Shown here: in pieces, positions 38,181 to 50,506 of the stretch | Layout of the letters: each line of letters begins with the position of its first letter | Numbering within the stretch: position 1 is the stretch's first letter | From: Acorus gramineus | Lineage: Eukaryota; Streptophyta; Magnoliopsida; Acorales; Acoraceae | Assembly (NCBI GenBank): GCA_030737835.1 | Contig: CM060853.1 | Location: 16,240,895-16,304,894 of the forward strand | Direction: 5' to 3' | DNA: 64,000 nucleotides | The notes under the pieces: model-generated | Told to the model about the DNA's origin: nothing | Seen by the model: only the letters and a program-made list of their open reading frames with translations | Databases searched by the model: none | Translations under genes and position numbers: made by a program

Positions 38181-38670
38181 GTGGTGCAAAACTCAGACAT
38201 TCTTGCCCGATCTATAACCTTTGCGGAGTTTCGATTACACGTATATCCATTGTCCTTTGATTACTCTCCTTAGGCTTTTTTAATGTACATGAGTACAAAC
38301 AACCATGCACTGATGCACATAACATTTTTTTTAATCAATTCAAATATATACGTGTGCGTGTGTATATCTATGTATATACACACTTCCATAAAATGCATCC
38401 ATTTCAGATTTCTGGCTGCTATCTGTAAAGTACTATTCAGAAATCCAATAAAACGGGAAAAGGGAACCAACTTTAACAAGTGAACATGATGGTGAACCAT
38501 CTAATGATAATGATGAGTCAGGCCCTAACAAGATCACGTGATCACAGTCGTGCAAACCCAACACTTTTGACATGACACTTGCCGTCCACATCACATGAGA
38601 AATTTTTTTTTTTAAAAAAAAATAAAAATAAAAGGGACGTCACTGATGTGCTGCCTTCAGTGGACCCTGT

Positions 38671-41600
38671 CAAAGTGGAGGGGAAGTCCACCTGATGGAC
38701 GGTACAGGATTATTTATTTCCTCTCTGGCAATGGTGGACCCTCGTTTTTCCAACAATGCTGAAAGAGTGAATGTTTGACTGGGGACTCACATGGCCCTGT
38801 TTTTTCTTTATTTATTCTTTATTTTATTAAGACACGTGCCCTTGTTTGACGGCTACCGCTTATTATTTTCTGGTCCTCGCATTTTTTAAATCATTTTTCT
38901 ATCCTATCGGTGAGTCGAGTGCTTTTTTTTTTTTTTTAAACACTTCAATAAAATGATTTTATTTTTTATTAAATAAAAAATTAAAAAATGTTATCAACCA
39001 CAATCTAGAAACATACTTAATTAAAAAAATATTTATATCTTTTAATATAAATATAATTTTAAAATAAAAATTAAAAATATACTTTTTAAAAATTAAATTT
39101 ATTTAAGATCTTATTTTTCAAACATGTTTCTCAACTATCACTTAAATCTTTTCATTCACTTAAGGATTATATTTTCTCGTTTCATTTTATTTCTTACCCT
39201 CTCCCATTCATCCACACAGACACAAGTTGAAGCTTCTCCCATTCGGACCCATCTCTCGTCACGATACATCCACCACATGAAGAGGATTTCCTCCTCTTGG
39301 ATCCCGTCACGACTGAACAATGTACTCAAAGATATTAACAATGTACCTAAAGAATACAACAATAAAAACGATACCATAGATTATTAACACAGTGTCCTAC
39401 TCTTCCATGACCCAATCAGAATCTCCCACAACCAGATAAAAATTGTTGTGTTCGGAGATTCACAAAGGGAGAAGAATTTTGTGTAGTGGAAATGGTTTGG
39501 GAGAGATTGACATAAGATTTGAGTGTTATAAAGGGAGAAAAAGCAGAGTTTGATGGGGGCAGAAGAGAAAGAAAGGAGGGTCTAATACGGGAAGAATACA
39601 ATGGAGGTAGAAAGGGTAAAATGGTCACATTTAACTATGTTACTAACAGATAACATGTGTAGATTCACCAAGTTAGGGACTTAAAAAAACTCATTTCCTA
39701 AAAATAATAAGTAACATGAAAGACCTGTAATTAATTTTTCATTAAACAAAAGAAAATAAAGAAAGCATGGCAAATGTCAAATGAAACAAATTTTAAAAAG
39801 AACTTGCATATGATAAAAAATAATAATAATCATATAAATAATATAAATAGCTATAGATTAAAGAATCACCTGGCACATACGAAGTTTAACCAACATAATT
39901 CGTTCATTTTCATGAGATTCCACCGTATCCTTATAACGCTAATGCTCACGAATTGGTGTTGAAGTTGTATGATAGAAAACTAAATTTTTTATGTTGAGAA
40001 ACAGACCTGAGAAAGTCTTTTTTTATTAATGTTTTAAAAACACTAAAAGCTGGATAAGTCCATGAATCATCAAATCCCTAATCTGAGTTATTGCAGAGCT
40101 AAATAAACCATCGAGCACAAAAATATATTAAAATTTTAGGTTGGTGTTAATAACAAATTCAGTATTAGAATACTATCAATTTTAATTTGCACGTCAACAT
40201 TTGAATTAAACTGTAATACAAAAATATATTACAAAATTAAATATAAACTAATTAAAAAAAACGTTTTATATATCTCATAAATTCATAACTTGATTAGATT
40301 TTTCATATAAACAGTGCACAAACGCAATATCTCTAAAGTTAGTACACCAAACAGCCAATTCATTGTCCAAGGCATCACACACGGCTATTACCCTCGAATC
40401 TTTTTTACATAACTCATTAGCTCCTCCATTGACTCCATGAGTTTTTTACATTTTTTTCACATTTATAAATAATATTATTCAATTCATTCGAGTATATACT
40501 TTATATTTATAAAAACACACGTCTCATTAGATAAGATATATAATTCTAAAAAAATAAAAATAATAGAGCAGGCTCCATTTTCTACTCCCATATGATGTGT
40601 AAAATCCCAGTTCAAAGAATAATAAACAAGCCCATCCACTGGGAAGATTGAATCACCCTGACCATCCAATGCATCTCACAGGAAAGGTAGCATTCGAAAA
40701 GCATATAAAAAATGGATGGTAGGAACATATTTTTGTTATATTTCAAAAACTATTTTTATGACTAAAACTTATTTTTCGCTTTCTTCAAAGGATGATTTCT
40801 ATACAGGCAAAATCTCCGGATGCTGCCTACTGGGGGATGTGATCTAGTGAGTGGATACCATCTCTACCTATCGGTCTTCCCAATTTCTGATCCACCTATC
40901 AATCCGCACCTTCCATTCTCTCTCTTTTGCTTCCTTTTCTTCTATTCAAATTTTGAAAATTTTCCTCATACAACAAACAATTAAACAAACCAATACGCGT
41001 TTGAATCCTCTTCAATGGTTTTTTTTTTTTTAAATCTTCTTGAACCAAGGTGTTAACAAATCCCCCTCAACACCCCAAACCCAATACCTATTGTGGACCA
41101 AATTCATATTCAGCTCAAAATACTGAGTCCCGAGGTTAGAGCTGCAACTCGAGTAGGTTGAATCATGTTAGAGTTCAATTCAAACCTAATCGGAATTACA
41201 AAAGGTCAAGTCGAACCCAACCCAACTTGTCCCTCAAACCCAATGAGGTTAACCCAAACCCAACTTGTCCAACCTGTCGTCTTTGGTTTGGGTCCGGGTT
41301 TGACTTCAAAATGGACATGATTTTGGACAATTTGAAGCATTTCACAGAAAAAAAAATAATAAACATGAAAGTGAGGGATGACTATCAAGAGAGATTTAAA
41401 TAATTCAAAATTTACCAGCTTTTAATTTACTACTCATCAAATCAGGATCAGGTTGAGTTCATGTTATCCGACTCCTCAACCCATTTCCAACCCGAATTAG
41501 GTTGGGTTACTGAGTTCAGATTCGCATTGAACCCGAACGCTAACATCTCAATCCAAACCCGCCCAAAAGTCATGTCGATTCGGATTGGGTCGGGTTCAAC

Positions 41601-42280
41601 ATGTCCAATTCACACCCCTACCTAAGGACCTCCTTGACTCTACCAAGAAATGTGTTTGTTCAAAACAATTCAAGAGACAAAAAGTGGCCATGGTCTTATC
41701 ACATCCCCTTTTATGGACTGTGTTCACACTCTTGGGCCATCACCTAGATTATTGCTTCTGTGGAAAGACCATGAATTATAACAAGAATTCGTCATCTCAC
41801 AAGATACTCTAACAAGTTTTGAAGAATGATAATGCAGAGGAAAGGGTTCTCAATAGAATTGATACATGGTCATCTATTGTCTTTTGTTACTTGGGATGAT
41901 GGGAATCATGAAGAAAACAGGTTCCTAGATGAAGGGGTCTCTATTACTTTGTTTTTTTGTTTGGCTAGCTTGACCTTTTATGGTTGATAAACAATAGACG
42001 CATTGGTCAGTCACGACGAGAGTTTGTTGTTATCCTAGTTTTAGATAGTTTTAGTTAATGTTAATTTAATACTTTGATTTATTTCATCATCCATGTAGTC
42101 GAAATGCACTTCTTTTGAAACACAATTTTTTTATCTTCTTTTCTCAAGAGTGTTGAAGTTTGCTAAAAAAACATGGTTTAGTAACTATGTATTCATAGAA
42201 AAAACTCACAGAAGTAGTTCACAAGTGCCAAGTGTTGGGACCTTACAAAGTGGTTGCACCGAGCTGCTGTTGCCTCTATA
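38671..42280. other. Intergenic between the duplication and CYP23; no gene recognised
   Basis: AT-rich with short unrecognised frames. Region 41140-41620 is rich in AACCCAA/GGTTGGGT words, with ends resembling TAGAGCTGCAAC and (reverse) TAGGGGTGTGAAT, possibly a degraded TIR element. An AATAAA on the minus strand (42078-42083), about 200 nt past the CYP23 stop, may be its polyadenylation signal, so the CYP23 3' UTR probably occupies 42080-42280. Confidence 0.4.
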
Positions 42281-45200
42281 TTATGGTAGGCATTTCATTC
42301 TCTGGGGAGAAAAAAAACACACGCACACACACAACAAATTAATTCCAGGATTAATGTTAGCTAATGTTATACCAGAAAATCTCACCTGTATTTCGACTTC
42401 CATGGCAGATTGTTGTAGTCTTCTTTTCAGGATGGACTTCTCCTCTTCACATGTCTTCATCTGGGTATCTGGAAATTAACCAATCAACAACACTTTTCAG
42501 CATCATAAGGGGGAGATTATTTGTTTCTTAGATTATTATTAAAATCTATGTAATTAAACAAGCATTCAAACATTGTCTTTTAAATGATGACAATCACAAT
42601 GGAGATCTGCTTGAACAAGAAAACTAAAAAAAGTCACAACAGGAAAAAAAACTAAAAAAAGTAAACATGGAAAAAAGCAAAAACAAAATAAATCATTTGC
42701 CTTTCGGCTGTGGCCCTGCAACCCACACCCCCCCCCCCCCTCCAATTAGTAAGCTTGAACAATGATTCCAAGGGATCACACCAGAAACCAGGGAATAAGT
42801 TGATCAGTGGGAGTATGTCAAAATCTGAAGTGATGATTTGGATGAACAAAGTTTCTTTTAATATCAGATTACACAGTTCTGTTAAAACGAAATTGGTTTT
42901 CCATCATGGAAATTGCTTAAATTTTAAATTTCCAACCTGTTTACATCATCATGATATAAGGAGCTCAAGCTGTAACCTCCTCATCCCAACCAGAGGAGGT
43001 TGCAACAGGCATAAATTTTTCTTTAGAGAAACAAGTATAATTTTAAATTATGGAATTCAGATTTGAGAAATTTCCAGTATGCATGTTTATAAAACAATAA
43101 AAATAATTTGGCCTTTTATTCAATACAAGTCTGTTCAATCTCAAAATGTTGACTGGTTTCACAGCTTCTAAAATTATATGCCACTATGCATTTATGCAAG
43201 AGCACTTGTCTGAAAGAAAAATACTAGGAAGACATAGAATCAACCAAATAAATCATTCACCAATTCACACTTCTCGTTGCATCAAATGTGCAAAATGCAT
43301 ACTTGAAGATGACTATTTTGTTTGGTCACTGTTCAAAACAAGACATTTCAGAAAGCGCCCACCTCTATGGGTTTCATCTAGTTGGAGGGACGGAAGCTCC
43401 AGTATCTGCATCTTAAGGAAAGCTACTCAAGCTAGAGCAAAGAAGAAAATGGGATTTCTGATGGGCTGGGCTGGTTTGTGTATCTGTTGGTGTTTATAGA
43501 ATTTTTTTTTGATGAAAGGTGAGGGTCTACCGCCAAATATTGTATATGTCTCAGTAAACTCCAAGATAAAGAGGTCCTCAGGTGAGATATCCACTAGACC
43601 ACAGAAAATCAGAATGGAGCAAAAAAATAATCAAAAGGAAAGGCCAAAAATCATCCTTCCTCACCCTACATACAGCTCAAGCTTCCTTGAAGAAACCCAT
43701 TGTTTCATCCCCAATCCCTTGTAAATTTTCCCACATATTCTTAAAGCACAAGATACTCCCTTTTAAGATTCCTTCACTCATATCCAACTATAGGGACAAG
43801 CACCCTCCAGGGGCTTGTAGAAAAATAAGCATTCTAGACATCAATGGAAAAAAAAAGTGGCAACCACAGGGTAAATATGTTAACTTGGGTGACTTTATCA
43901 GTCATCCAATGATTAGAACAATAATGATCAAATGCATATATGGGAAGTTCTAGACCGCTCAAAATTAAATAGGAAAACATGTGCTCAATCACATTTGTTC
44001 ATTCATCTGAAATTGTGATCAATGTAGTGTTCTACCCCATGCAGTCTTTGGAGTAAAACATCTAATAGGAACTAAAACCAGGAATAAGCACACATACAGG
44101 TAAACAAAAATTCATTTTCTAGGTTAGACTATTATGTTAAAAAAAAAGAAACAAAAAACATTAGAATTTGAACTAGCAGAAATTTAGTCTTGGCAGACTG
44201 TCTTGGATCAGATTTAGGTAAGGAAATTCATAAATTCATGTTGTTCAATGGTTGCAAATAATAGTAGTATCTCTTATTAATTAATTTCTTGACATAATTT
44301 TCTTCCCATTTTTAGAGAAATGGATGCAATTGAAGTAAAACAAATAACATAAATTCCTCTATATGTACACAGTTTCAATACTCTCACCATAATAGTAGGT
44401 AGACAGAATCGTAATGCGCTCTGTTGGCTGCAGATAAAAATAATAGATGATTAGATGCACATATAACATGCTTAAAATATAAATCACAAATGTCCATTAA
44501 AAACATATATAAATCACAGTCTTGACATGCATACAAAATATTGATGATGGCTCGATACAACGCCTACATTGTTGCTGTAAATCAATGTCACATAATCAAA
44601 CATGATGGGCTATGTTGTGTGTTTCTCGAAAGTGTCATCTTTCAGTTTGTGGAAGCAAACACTTTCGGAGACTTGGAGAAAAGATAAGACATGAAAGATT
44701 TGGACATGACACCCAATTTAATGATCAATAATGACTACTAGAATAATCTCATCAGAATTCCTTACAGATTACTATTGAATCATGATAGACCTTTGGAAAA
44801 ATAAAAACTAAGCAGTTTTATCCGTAATGCATAATGATTAGATACCAAATGGGAATGAAGATGGACATGGAAAGCAATCAGTGAACTTTAACTTTTTCAA
44901 ATATTTAGGACCCATATACAGCCGATATAAGAAAGCATCATCGGGCATTTTGCTTTGTTTGTACACATTCCACCAACTTCATGTTTTCAATGTATTCTAC
45001 ACTGACATTTCTTGTAAATATATCCTTATGGCTATCAAGATCTACATGAAATGTATCTGGTGTTGCGCAAAAGAGAAGTGCAAGTTATATTAGATCATGA
45101 AATGGAATTAATGGCTTCATTGTAAGTTCAACATATATATCAGGGAGATTCTCCTTTCATATTTCTTATTACTGCAGCCCAAGCACTTTTCCAAATGAAG

Positions 45201-48200
45201 GGGATAGGAAGTGCCTTTAATGAACAACGGATCAAGAGGGTTAAGGAGAGTTTTTTAGACTACTTTTTCCAGGTTGATACTGAAGCAATGGTCTAATTTC
45301 AAAATATTGGCTAATCTCTTTCAAAATAAATATTAGCTAATGTGTATTGTCTCACCTGTACATATTGGCATTTTGAAGAACCAATATGCACAAGTTTATC
45401 AAGTTGTGGGAGAGACACTATTCAGACTACTTATATATACCGCTCAGTGTTTTCTAGCAGAAATATTCGATGATGGGGATGGCAAAGATTCTCAATAATT
45501 AGAGAAGGAAGAAACATCACATCAAAGCTTTAAGAGATTAGTTCTTAACTCCGAATAAGTTTCGTTGCAATAAATTACTTGGCATCGGGGCAAATATTGG
45601 CGAAAATGTTGGCCTTGGTCACCAGCCATAAAGTTGATGATGCTAAGAAAGTTCATACTAAACACATAGCTATGCAAGACAGTAAATGAAAATCTCTAAT
45701 TTAGAATTGAGAAAATAATATTAAGCAGAAAAAACAATACTGAAATCCAAGAACTTATGCATCCCTGGAGAAGATGTAAAGAAGAAATGGAAGAGAATTG
45801 TAAGCATGTGTTTTTCGGAATATACTATGCCGGATTTTTAAAAATCTCTTTGAATAACCTGCTCAAGGAAAATGAGATGAGACGAAAAAAATAAATTATA
45901 CGTAAGCAGAGAGATAAACTTACCATTACGAATATCCCCTCTCGACGTGTTGGGACCTCTTCGAGTTTACGCAATGTATCATCTCCTTTAGTGACCTTGC
46001 CAAATATTGCATACTGTAGTCTAACCAAAGTCAGGTTGCAACAAGAACACCAGAGGATAAATGAAAGCATTCCATTGTGATTTATATTGAGGCAAACAAT
46101 GATGATACCTGGCCATCAAGGTGAGGTGCATCTCCTAGAAGGATTGAAAAGGAAGATTGTGCGCTATTAGGATCTGAGTACCTAAATCAAATCAAGTAAA
46201 TATGTGATAAAAAAAATTATTTTGATTAGAAAATAAGCTCGAACAGACAAAATGTGAACTCAGTTCACCACATAGGTACATAAAGGAACAGATACAAAGA
46301 CATCCACTTGGTGATGAATTGATGCAGTCCATGTGAGAACAATTTTTAGGCAGTAAGGTGGAAGCCAGCAAAGCTTTTAAAAGGACCACAATTTTGGTAA
46401 TTCAAAGCTGTTGTCTTAAAATTTCATTAAGCAAAGAGACTAAAAAAATCTCAGTTCTCATACTTGGCCAATACAGTATAGAGGTAAAAGAAAACCCTAC
46501 TTGATAATATAAAAGGGCTTGTCAGTAACTAACAGAATCTGGTGTGGCAGAGGGTGCAAATAAAGATGTGTCTTCCATGGGGAACCTGGGTAAAAATATA
46601 TGATCAATTAATTACTGATAAAAGAATGTCTATAGATTACATATTAGCTCATCTGGTTGTAAAATGTTAAACATCAAATTAGCAAAATAACATCTGCAAT
46701 GCAAGGGTGACATTATGTTTCGTCTTTTTTCTTCTTTTTTATTTTTTGGAGTAGATGTTTAAGGAGATATCCTCTTGTACTTGGATAAATGCTATTTTAT
46801 TTTATTTTTTTAACCAAAGAATTGGATCTCAAATTTAAGTTAATGACGCCACTCAAATAAAAGGACACGAGGGATCTCTGAAGAAATGACAAATAAAGGG
46901 GAAAAAAAAAAGTAAGAGTAAGAAAAAGGAATCCTAAAGAGTATTTATAGCCTTTTTCATCCCTCCCCCACCCCCCGATTGTCATTTTAATAAATTCTGG
47001 TGGACAAAAAAAGGCCATCACCCAGAGTGATCCCACATATAGCAGGATGCTGAGAGGGGAGAGTAGATACGCTCATGACCTTTTGGCAATTTTTCACAGT
47101 TTGCACAACCTGACTACTCTCAGGATTCAAACCCAAGACTATCCTGTTAACACTTTATCAGCGTATCTCTAGAAATTGAAGTTGCAGTTGACAGTCATTC
47201 TATACATATATATGTATATATACACACATATGTATATGTATATACACATTTATGTGTGTGTATATATACATACATACACATATACATATATGTGTGCATA
47301 TATGTATATATCTTTAGCTATATGGGTGTAATATAGGTACATTGAAGAGAAGATAGGAGCAATTCATATATCAAGTGTTGCCCCTCAAACAAAAGAAGAC
47401 GAGGGATCTCCAATCAAAGATAAACAATATAAAGAAACAAAATGGACATTGGACAAGAGAAGGCTCCGAGAGGTGGAAAACCTACCTTCCTTTAGGACCC
47501 CCATATTAACTAAAACAGATAAGAAAGGCTGCTTTATGAAAAAATAGCAGAGATGTTTGGAATATACGTATATATGCTATTATATGCTCCCAGAAATTGA
47601 TTTCTACATTATGGTGTTTTACAATTCAACCACGGCTGATTTTTAAATTTTCCAGAAGACCATGTTCCTGAGTTGGTTTCAAGTATTATAATTAAAAAAC
47701 GGAATGATATATTAAGGACATTTAATATTCATTACTTTCCCTTGACAAGATTTCATAAAAGTTACTATAGTTTTTTACCCACCAAAAAATTGATCAGAAT
47801 TTGCATGAAGTAAATAATAATTTAATGAATGATATTATTAAATGTGACTTGAATATTTTTGACATCATTACTAATTTGAACAGCGTCACTTAGAATACTA
47901 GAATCACACTCAAAGAGATGCATACAGTTTACTTGGTTCAGTGATAAGAATTTGTAACAAAACTGGGTCCATAAAGCTATCTGAGTACATTGGAATGTTT
48001 TATATGTTGATGTTCATGAAAATGACAATATATGCTGCGGTTACTGATCATTTTCTACAATGATCATCAAATACTTGACGGACTTGGGAAAGAAGTAGGA
48101 CAATTGTCAAAATAGGTATGGATTCAACTATGAATTTGTAGAAAACTGGGTCCATAAAGCTATCTCAGAACACTGGAAGGAAGTGTATGTTCAGATTAAC

Positions 48201-50506
48201 AAATGTATTAACATAGTGGTATTGATTTCTGTCTCTACAATGACAGTTAAAATACATGATGGTATAAGCACCCTGATCAATAAACCAAGCACCAAATTAG
48301 TAGGTAGAAACAACAAACCTAATCATAGAGGCCAGACGAGTACTTAGGGAATTTAGAGGCTGTTCTGGGTAATTCCAGTGTAGCAGGTGCCGATTAATCA
48401 AGGTTTGGATCAACTGTACTCAGGGATGTAATATACGACATTGTACAAAATTTAAAGTTAACTCCAAGGGACCAAGGGCCATGTCATCATCTATCAAAAA
48501 ATAGCAGTGACCTCTTTGATTACTTCCTTTTTTTCTTATCAACCAAATCTGAACCTGGTCTACAAGTTAGCTCCCTGATGAAAACTAATAAGACAAACTG
48601 AAACACACACCCCTCCTAATCTAAATGGGATATGATATGTAGTACTCCTCGAAGAAATCAAGAATGGTCCATAATAAGAATGACATTTATAAAGCCGAGT
48701 GTCAACCCTACACTAATTCTCTACAGACCAAAAGCATCGAATTCTTGAAAAGGTTCATTCAGAGGCAAATAAGTAGCCTGCCATGAAATCCACTACAACC
48801 AGACACCTAATAGAAAATACCATCCCTTATCGGTTACATGTTTAAACTCATGCCACTTAATCCCCACATAAAGAAAGCACCCAGACTAGGGATCGAGGTG
48901 GCACATATAACTTTAGATTTGCATTCATCTCTGCGGCAATTGTTCAGCCTTAAAAGAACTAAATTCTTTTTACCCTAAACATAAATGATTCTTCAGCCAA
49001 AAAGTACAAAATTCATTTAACCTGAACAGAAAGGTAACTTGCCGAATCTCATTAATGTGATACTGACATCTAAGAATGTCAAACCACAGCACTACAGGTT
49101 GGATTCTCATTCCTAAAATGCTGGTATCAGTGCATCACCACTGCACCAATACACTGCTGGTGCTCTATAGCATCTCTTAGCAATTAAGCAAATAGAGGTA
49201 ACTTGCCCGAATCTCATTAATGTGATACTGACATGGAAGAATATAACCACAGCGCTACATGTTGGATTCTCATTCCTAAAATGCTGGTGCTCTATAGCAT
49301 CTCTTAGCCATTATGCAAAGCATCCATTCTACATTCCATTCCTAATTTGAACTAGCACTTCATCCTTTATTTATTCAAACATTCCATTTTGATTACTCTA
49401 AATATTCCTCTTTATTCTCTTTTTATGCTTTATGAAGCCTGGAAGCACCCATTAGTCATGTTCTGTTGTCCTCGAACACAGAACAAATCTGGCTATAAAG
49501 ATGATACAAAGTACTCTGAACATTTTTTTAATGTTTGGAAAAGTTCTCTTATTAGATATCCTTTGTACCTATCGTCCAAACATACTACTGTTCATTGAAC
49601 TGTGCATTTTTACACATTCAAAGAAGGATATCCATTTACTTTGGATGATGTCTGACATTCTTCATTATTAAAAAAAGGTTATTCCTAGTTGTCACCACTG
49701 CATTCACACCCAACATAGAATTTTCTGCATGTATTTCTCATACTAATGACAAAATACATCTGAAAAACAGGCTCCTTATCACATATGATTTACGAATATA
49801 TGTGTATTGTACCGCATGAAACGCTTACCGAATATTAATCGTGTACAAACTTCATCACAATCTATAAATCCATAAATTGAATTCCACAAATCTCTAACTA
49901 CATTCAAAACAATCAATAGAGAATATTCGATCATTCATGCCAATTATTACTCACCTGCCCATAGAAAGAATGCCTCTAACATGTTTGACACTGCTGAATT
50001 CACCAACAACAGTCTTCTCAGCCTCCTCTCTCTGCTCCTCATTCATCGGAGCCGATCTCCCGCCGGCGACATCCGCAACTTGTGCAACGAAACCCCTATC
50101 AACCTACACAAGTTCCTAATCTCATTAAAATCACAAGAGAATCACAAAACCCTAAAACTAAGACAACCCCCCCTCAAAAGGTACCCGAAAGAAGTGATTG
50201 GTGTTGTAGCAACCCAAGCGGACGAGCTTGAAAATGTGCTCCACCGTTTTTGGGGCGATCCTTGGGTAGAACCCGAACTCAATGTCTCCATGATCCGTCT
50301 GTCCAAGTTAGGGTTTTTTTTCCCTCCTTAAATTCGTTCAGAATAACATAATGTGATCGATTAAGAAAACTTGAGATGAAGAGAGACCGAACCTGGAAGA
50401 CGACACGAACGGATCCGAGATCGGAATCTCCTCCGTATGAGGCGGAGGAGGATCGGACGGTGGACATTACGAGGAAGACGAAGATCAACGTCCCTGATTT
50501 CGTCAT
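42281..50506 (-). CDS. CYP23: CYP23-type cyclophilin (peptidyl-prolyl isomerase family), complete 8-exon gene
   Basis: Exons, 5' to 3': 50506-50393, 50298-50185, 50103-49955, 46181-46109, 46013-45924, 44427-44388, 42468-42386, 42301-42281. All introns are GT..AG and the phases agree; the joined product has 227 residues, close to Arabidopsis CYP23 (about 226), and matches it to the last residues (RMKCLP here, RMKCFP there). Residues 1-23 form a hydrophobic signal peptide (LIFVFLVMSTV), so the protein should enter the secretory pathway. Residues 34-185 are the cyclophilin-like domain (DIEFGFYPRIAPKTVEHIF, HFFRVDRGFVAQVAD, HLDGQYAIFGKVTKGDDTL). A charged, probably coiled C-terminal helix follows (CEEEKSILKRRL). 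Against human CypA, R55, F60 and Q63 equivalents are kept, but W121 is His146 and H126 is Tyr151. Large introns (3.8, 1.9 and 1.5 kb) contain repeat debris. The final coding exon has only 21 nt. Confidence 0.95.
43502..43970 (-). mobile_element. LINE-tail-like remnant in a CYP23 intron
   Basis: Begins with a T-run (tail when read on the minus strand), then GATGAAAGGTGAGGGTCTAC and 'cagtaaactccaagataaag'; later 'attttcccacatattc' is shared with the 31949 remnant, and CACCCTCCAGGGGCTTG follows. Two overlapping plus-strand frames here do not resemble proteins I know. Confidence 0.35.
46797..47490. repeat. Repeat remnants in the longest CYP23 intron
   Basis: Two stretches share ACGAGGGATCTC preceded by a GACGCC/GTTGCC-like CACTCAAA context (about 46850-46890 and 47375-47415), suggesting two truncated copies of one retroelement 3' region. 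GGATTCAAACCC at about 47121-47132 is B-box-like on the minus strand. Between them lies a microsatellite (47205-47312). Confidence 0.35.
47205..47312. repeat. Compound (TA)/(CA)/(TG) microsatellite
   Basis: Alternating purine-pyrimidine sequence made of TATATG, TACACA and GTGTGT units for about 100 bp in the CYP23 intron, able to form several self-complementary folds. Confidence 0.85.

Larger units (their letters stand above)
34890..38670. repeat. Old tandem duplication of a gene-free locus, right copy
   Basis: Counterpart of 26372-30815; the offset between copies falls from about 8.5 kb (block I) to 8.0 kb (block II) to 7.8 kb (block III). It contains two later insertions absent from the left copy, a Mutator-like element (36445-36669) and a SINE-like element (37993-38180). 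Open frames in it are short and not shared with the left copy. Confidence 0.7.

Noticed and set aside
26372..38670. Possibility that the duplicated blocks encode a conserved microRNA
   Set aside because: I looked for common plant microRNAs (miR156, 159, 160, 164, 166, 167, 169, 171, 172, 319, 390-399 and others recalled) and saw none; a novel one cannot be excluded without small-RNA data.
41140..41620. Possible TIR element with AACCCAA/GGTTGGGT words
   Set aside because: The candidate ends match at only about half of the positions and no target duplication is visible, so it is not listed as an element.
42150..42479. Plus-strand 109-codon frame at the end of the CYP23-like gene
   Set aside because: It is antisense to the last two CYP23 exons, whose minus-strand reading matches the known C-terminus.
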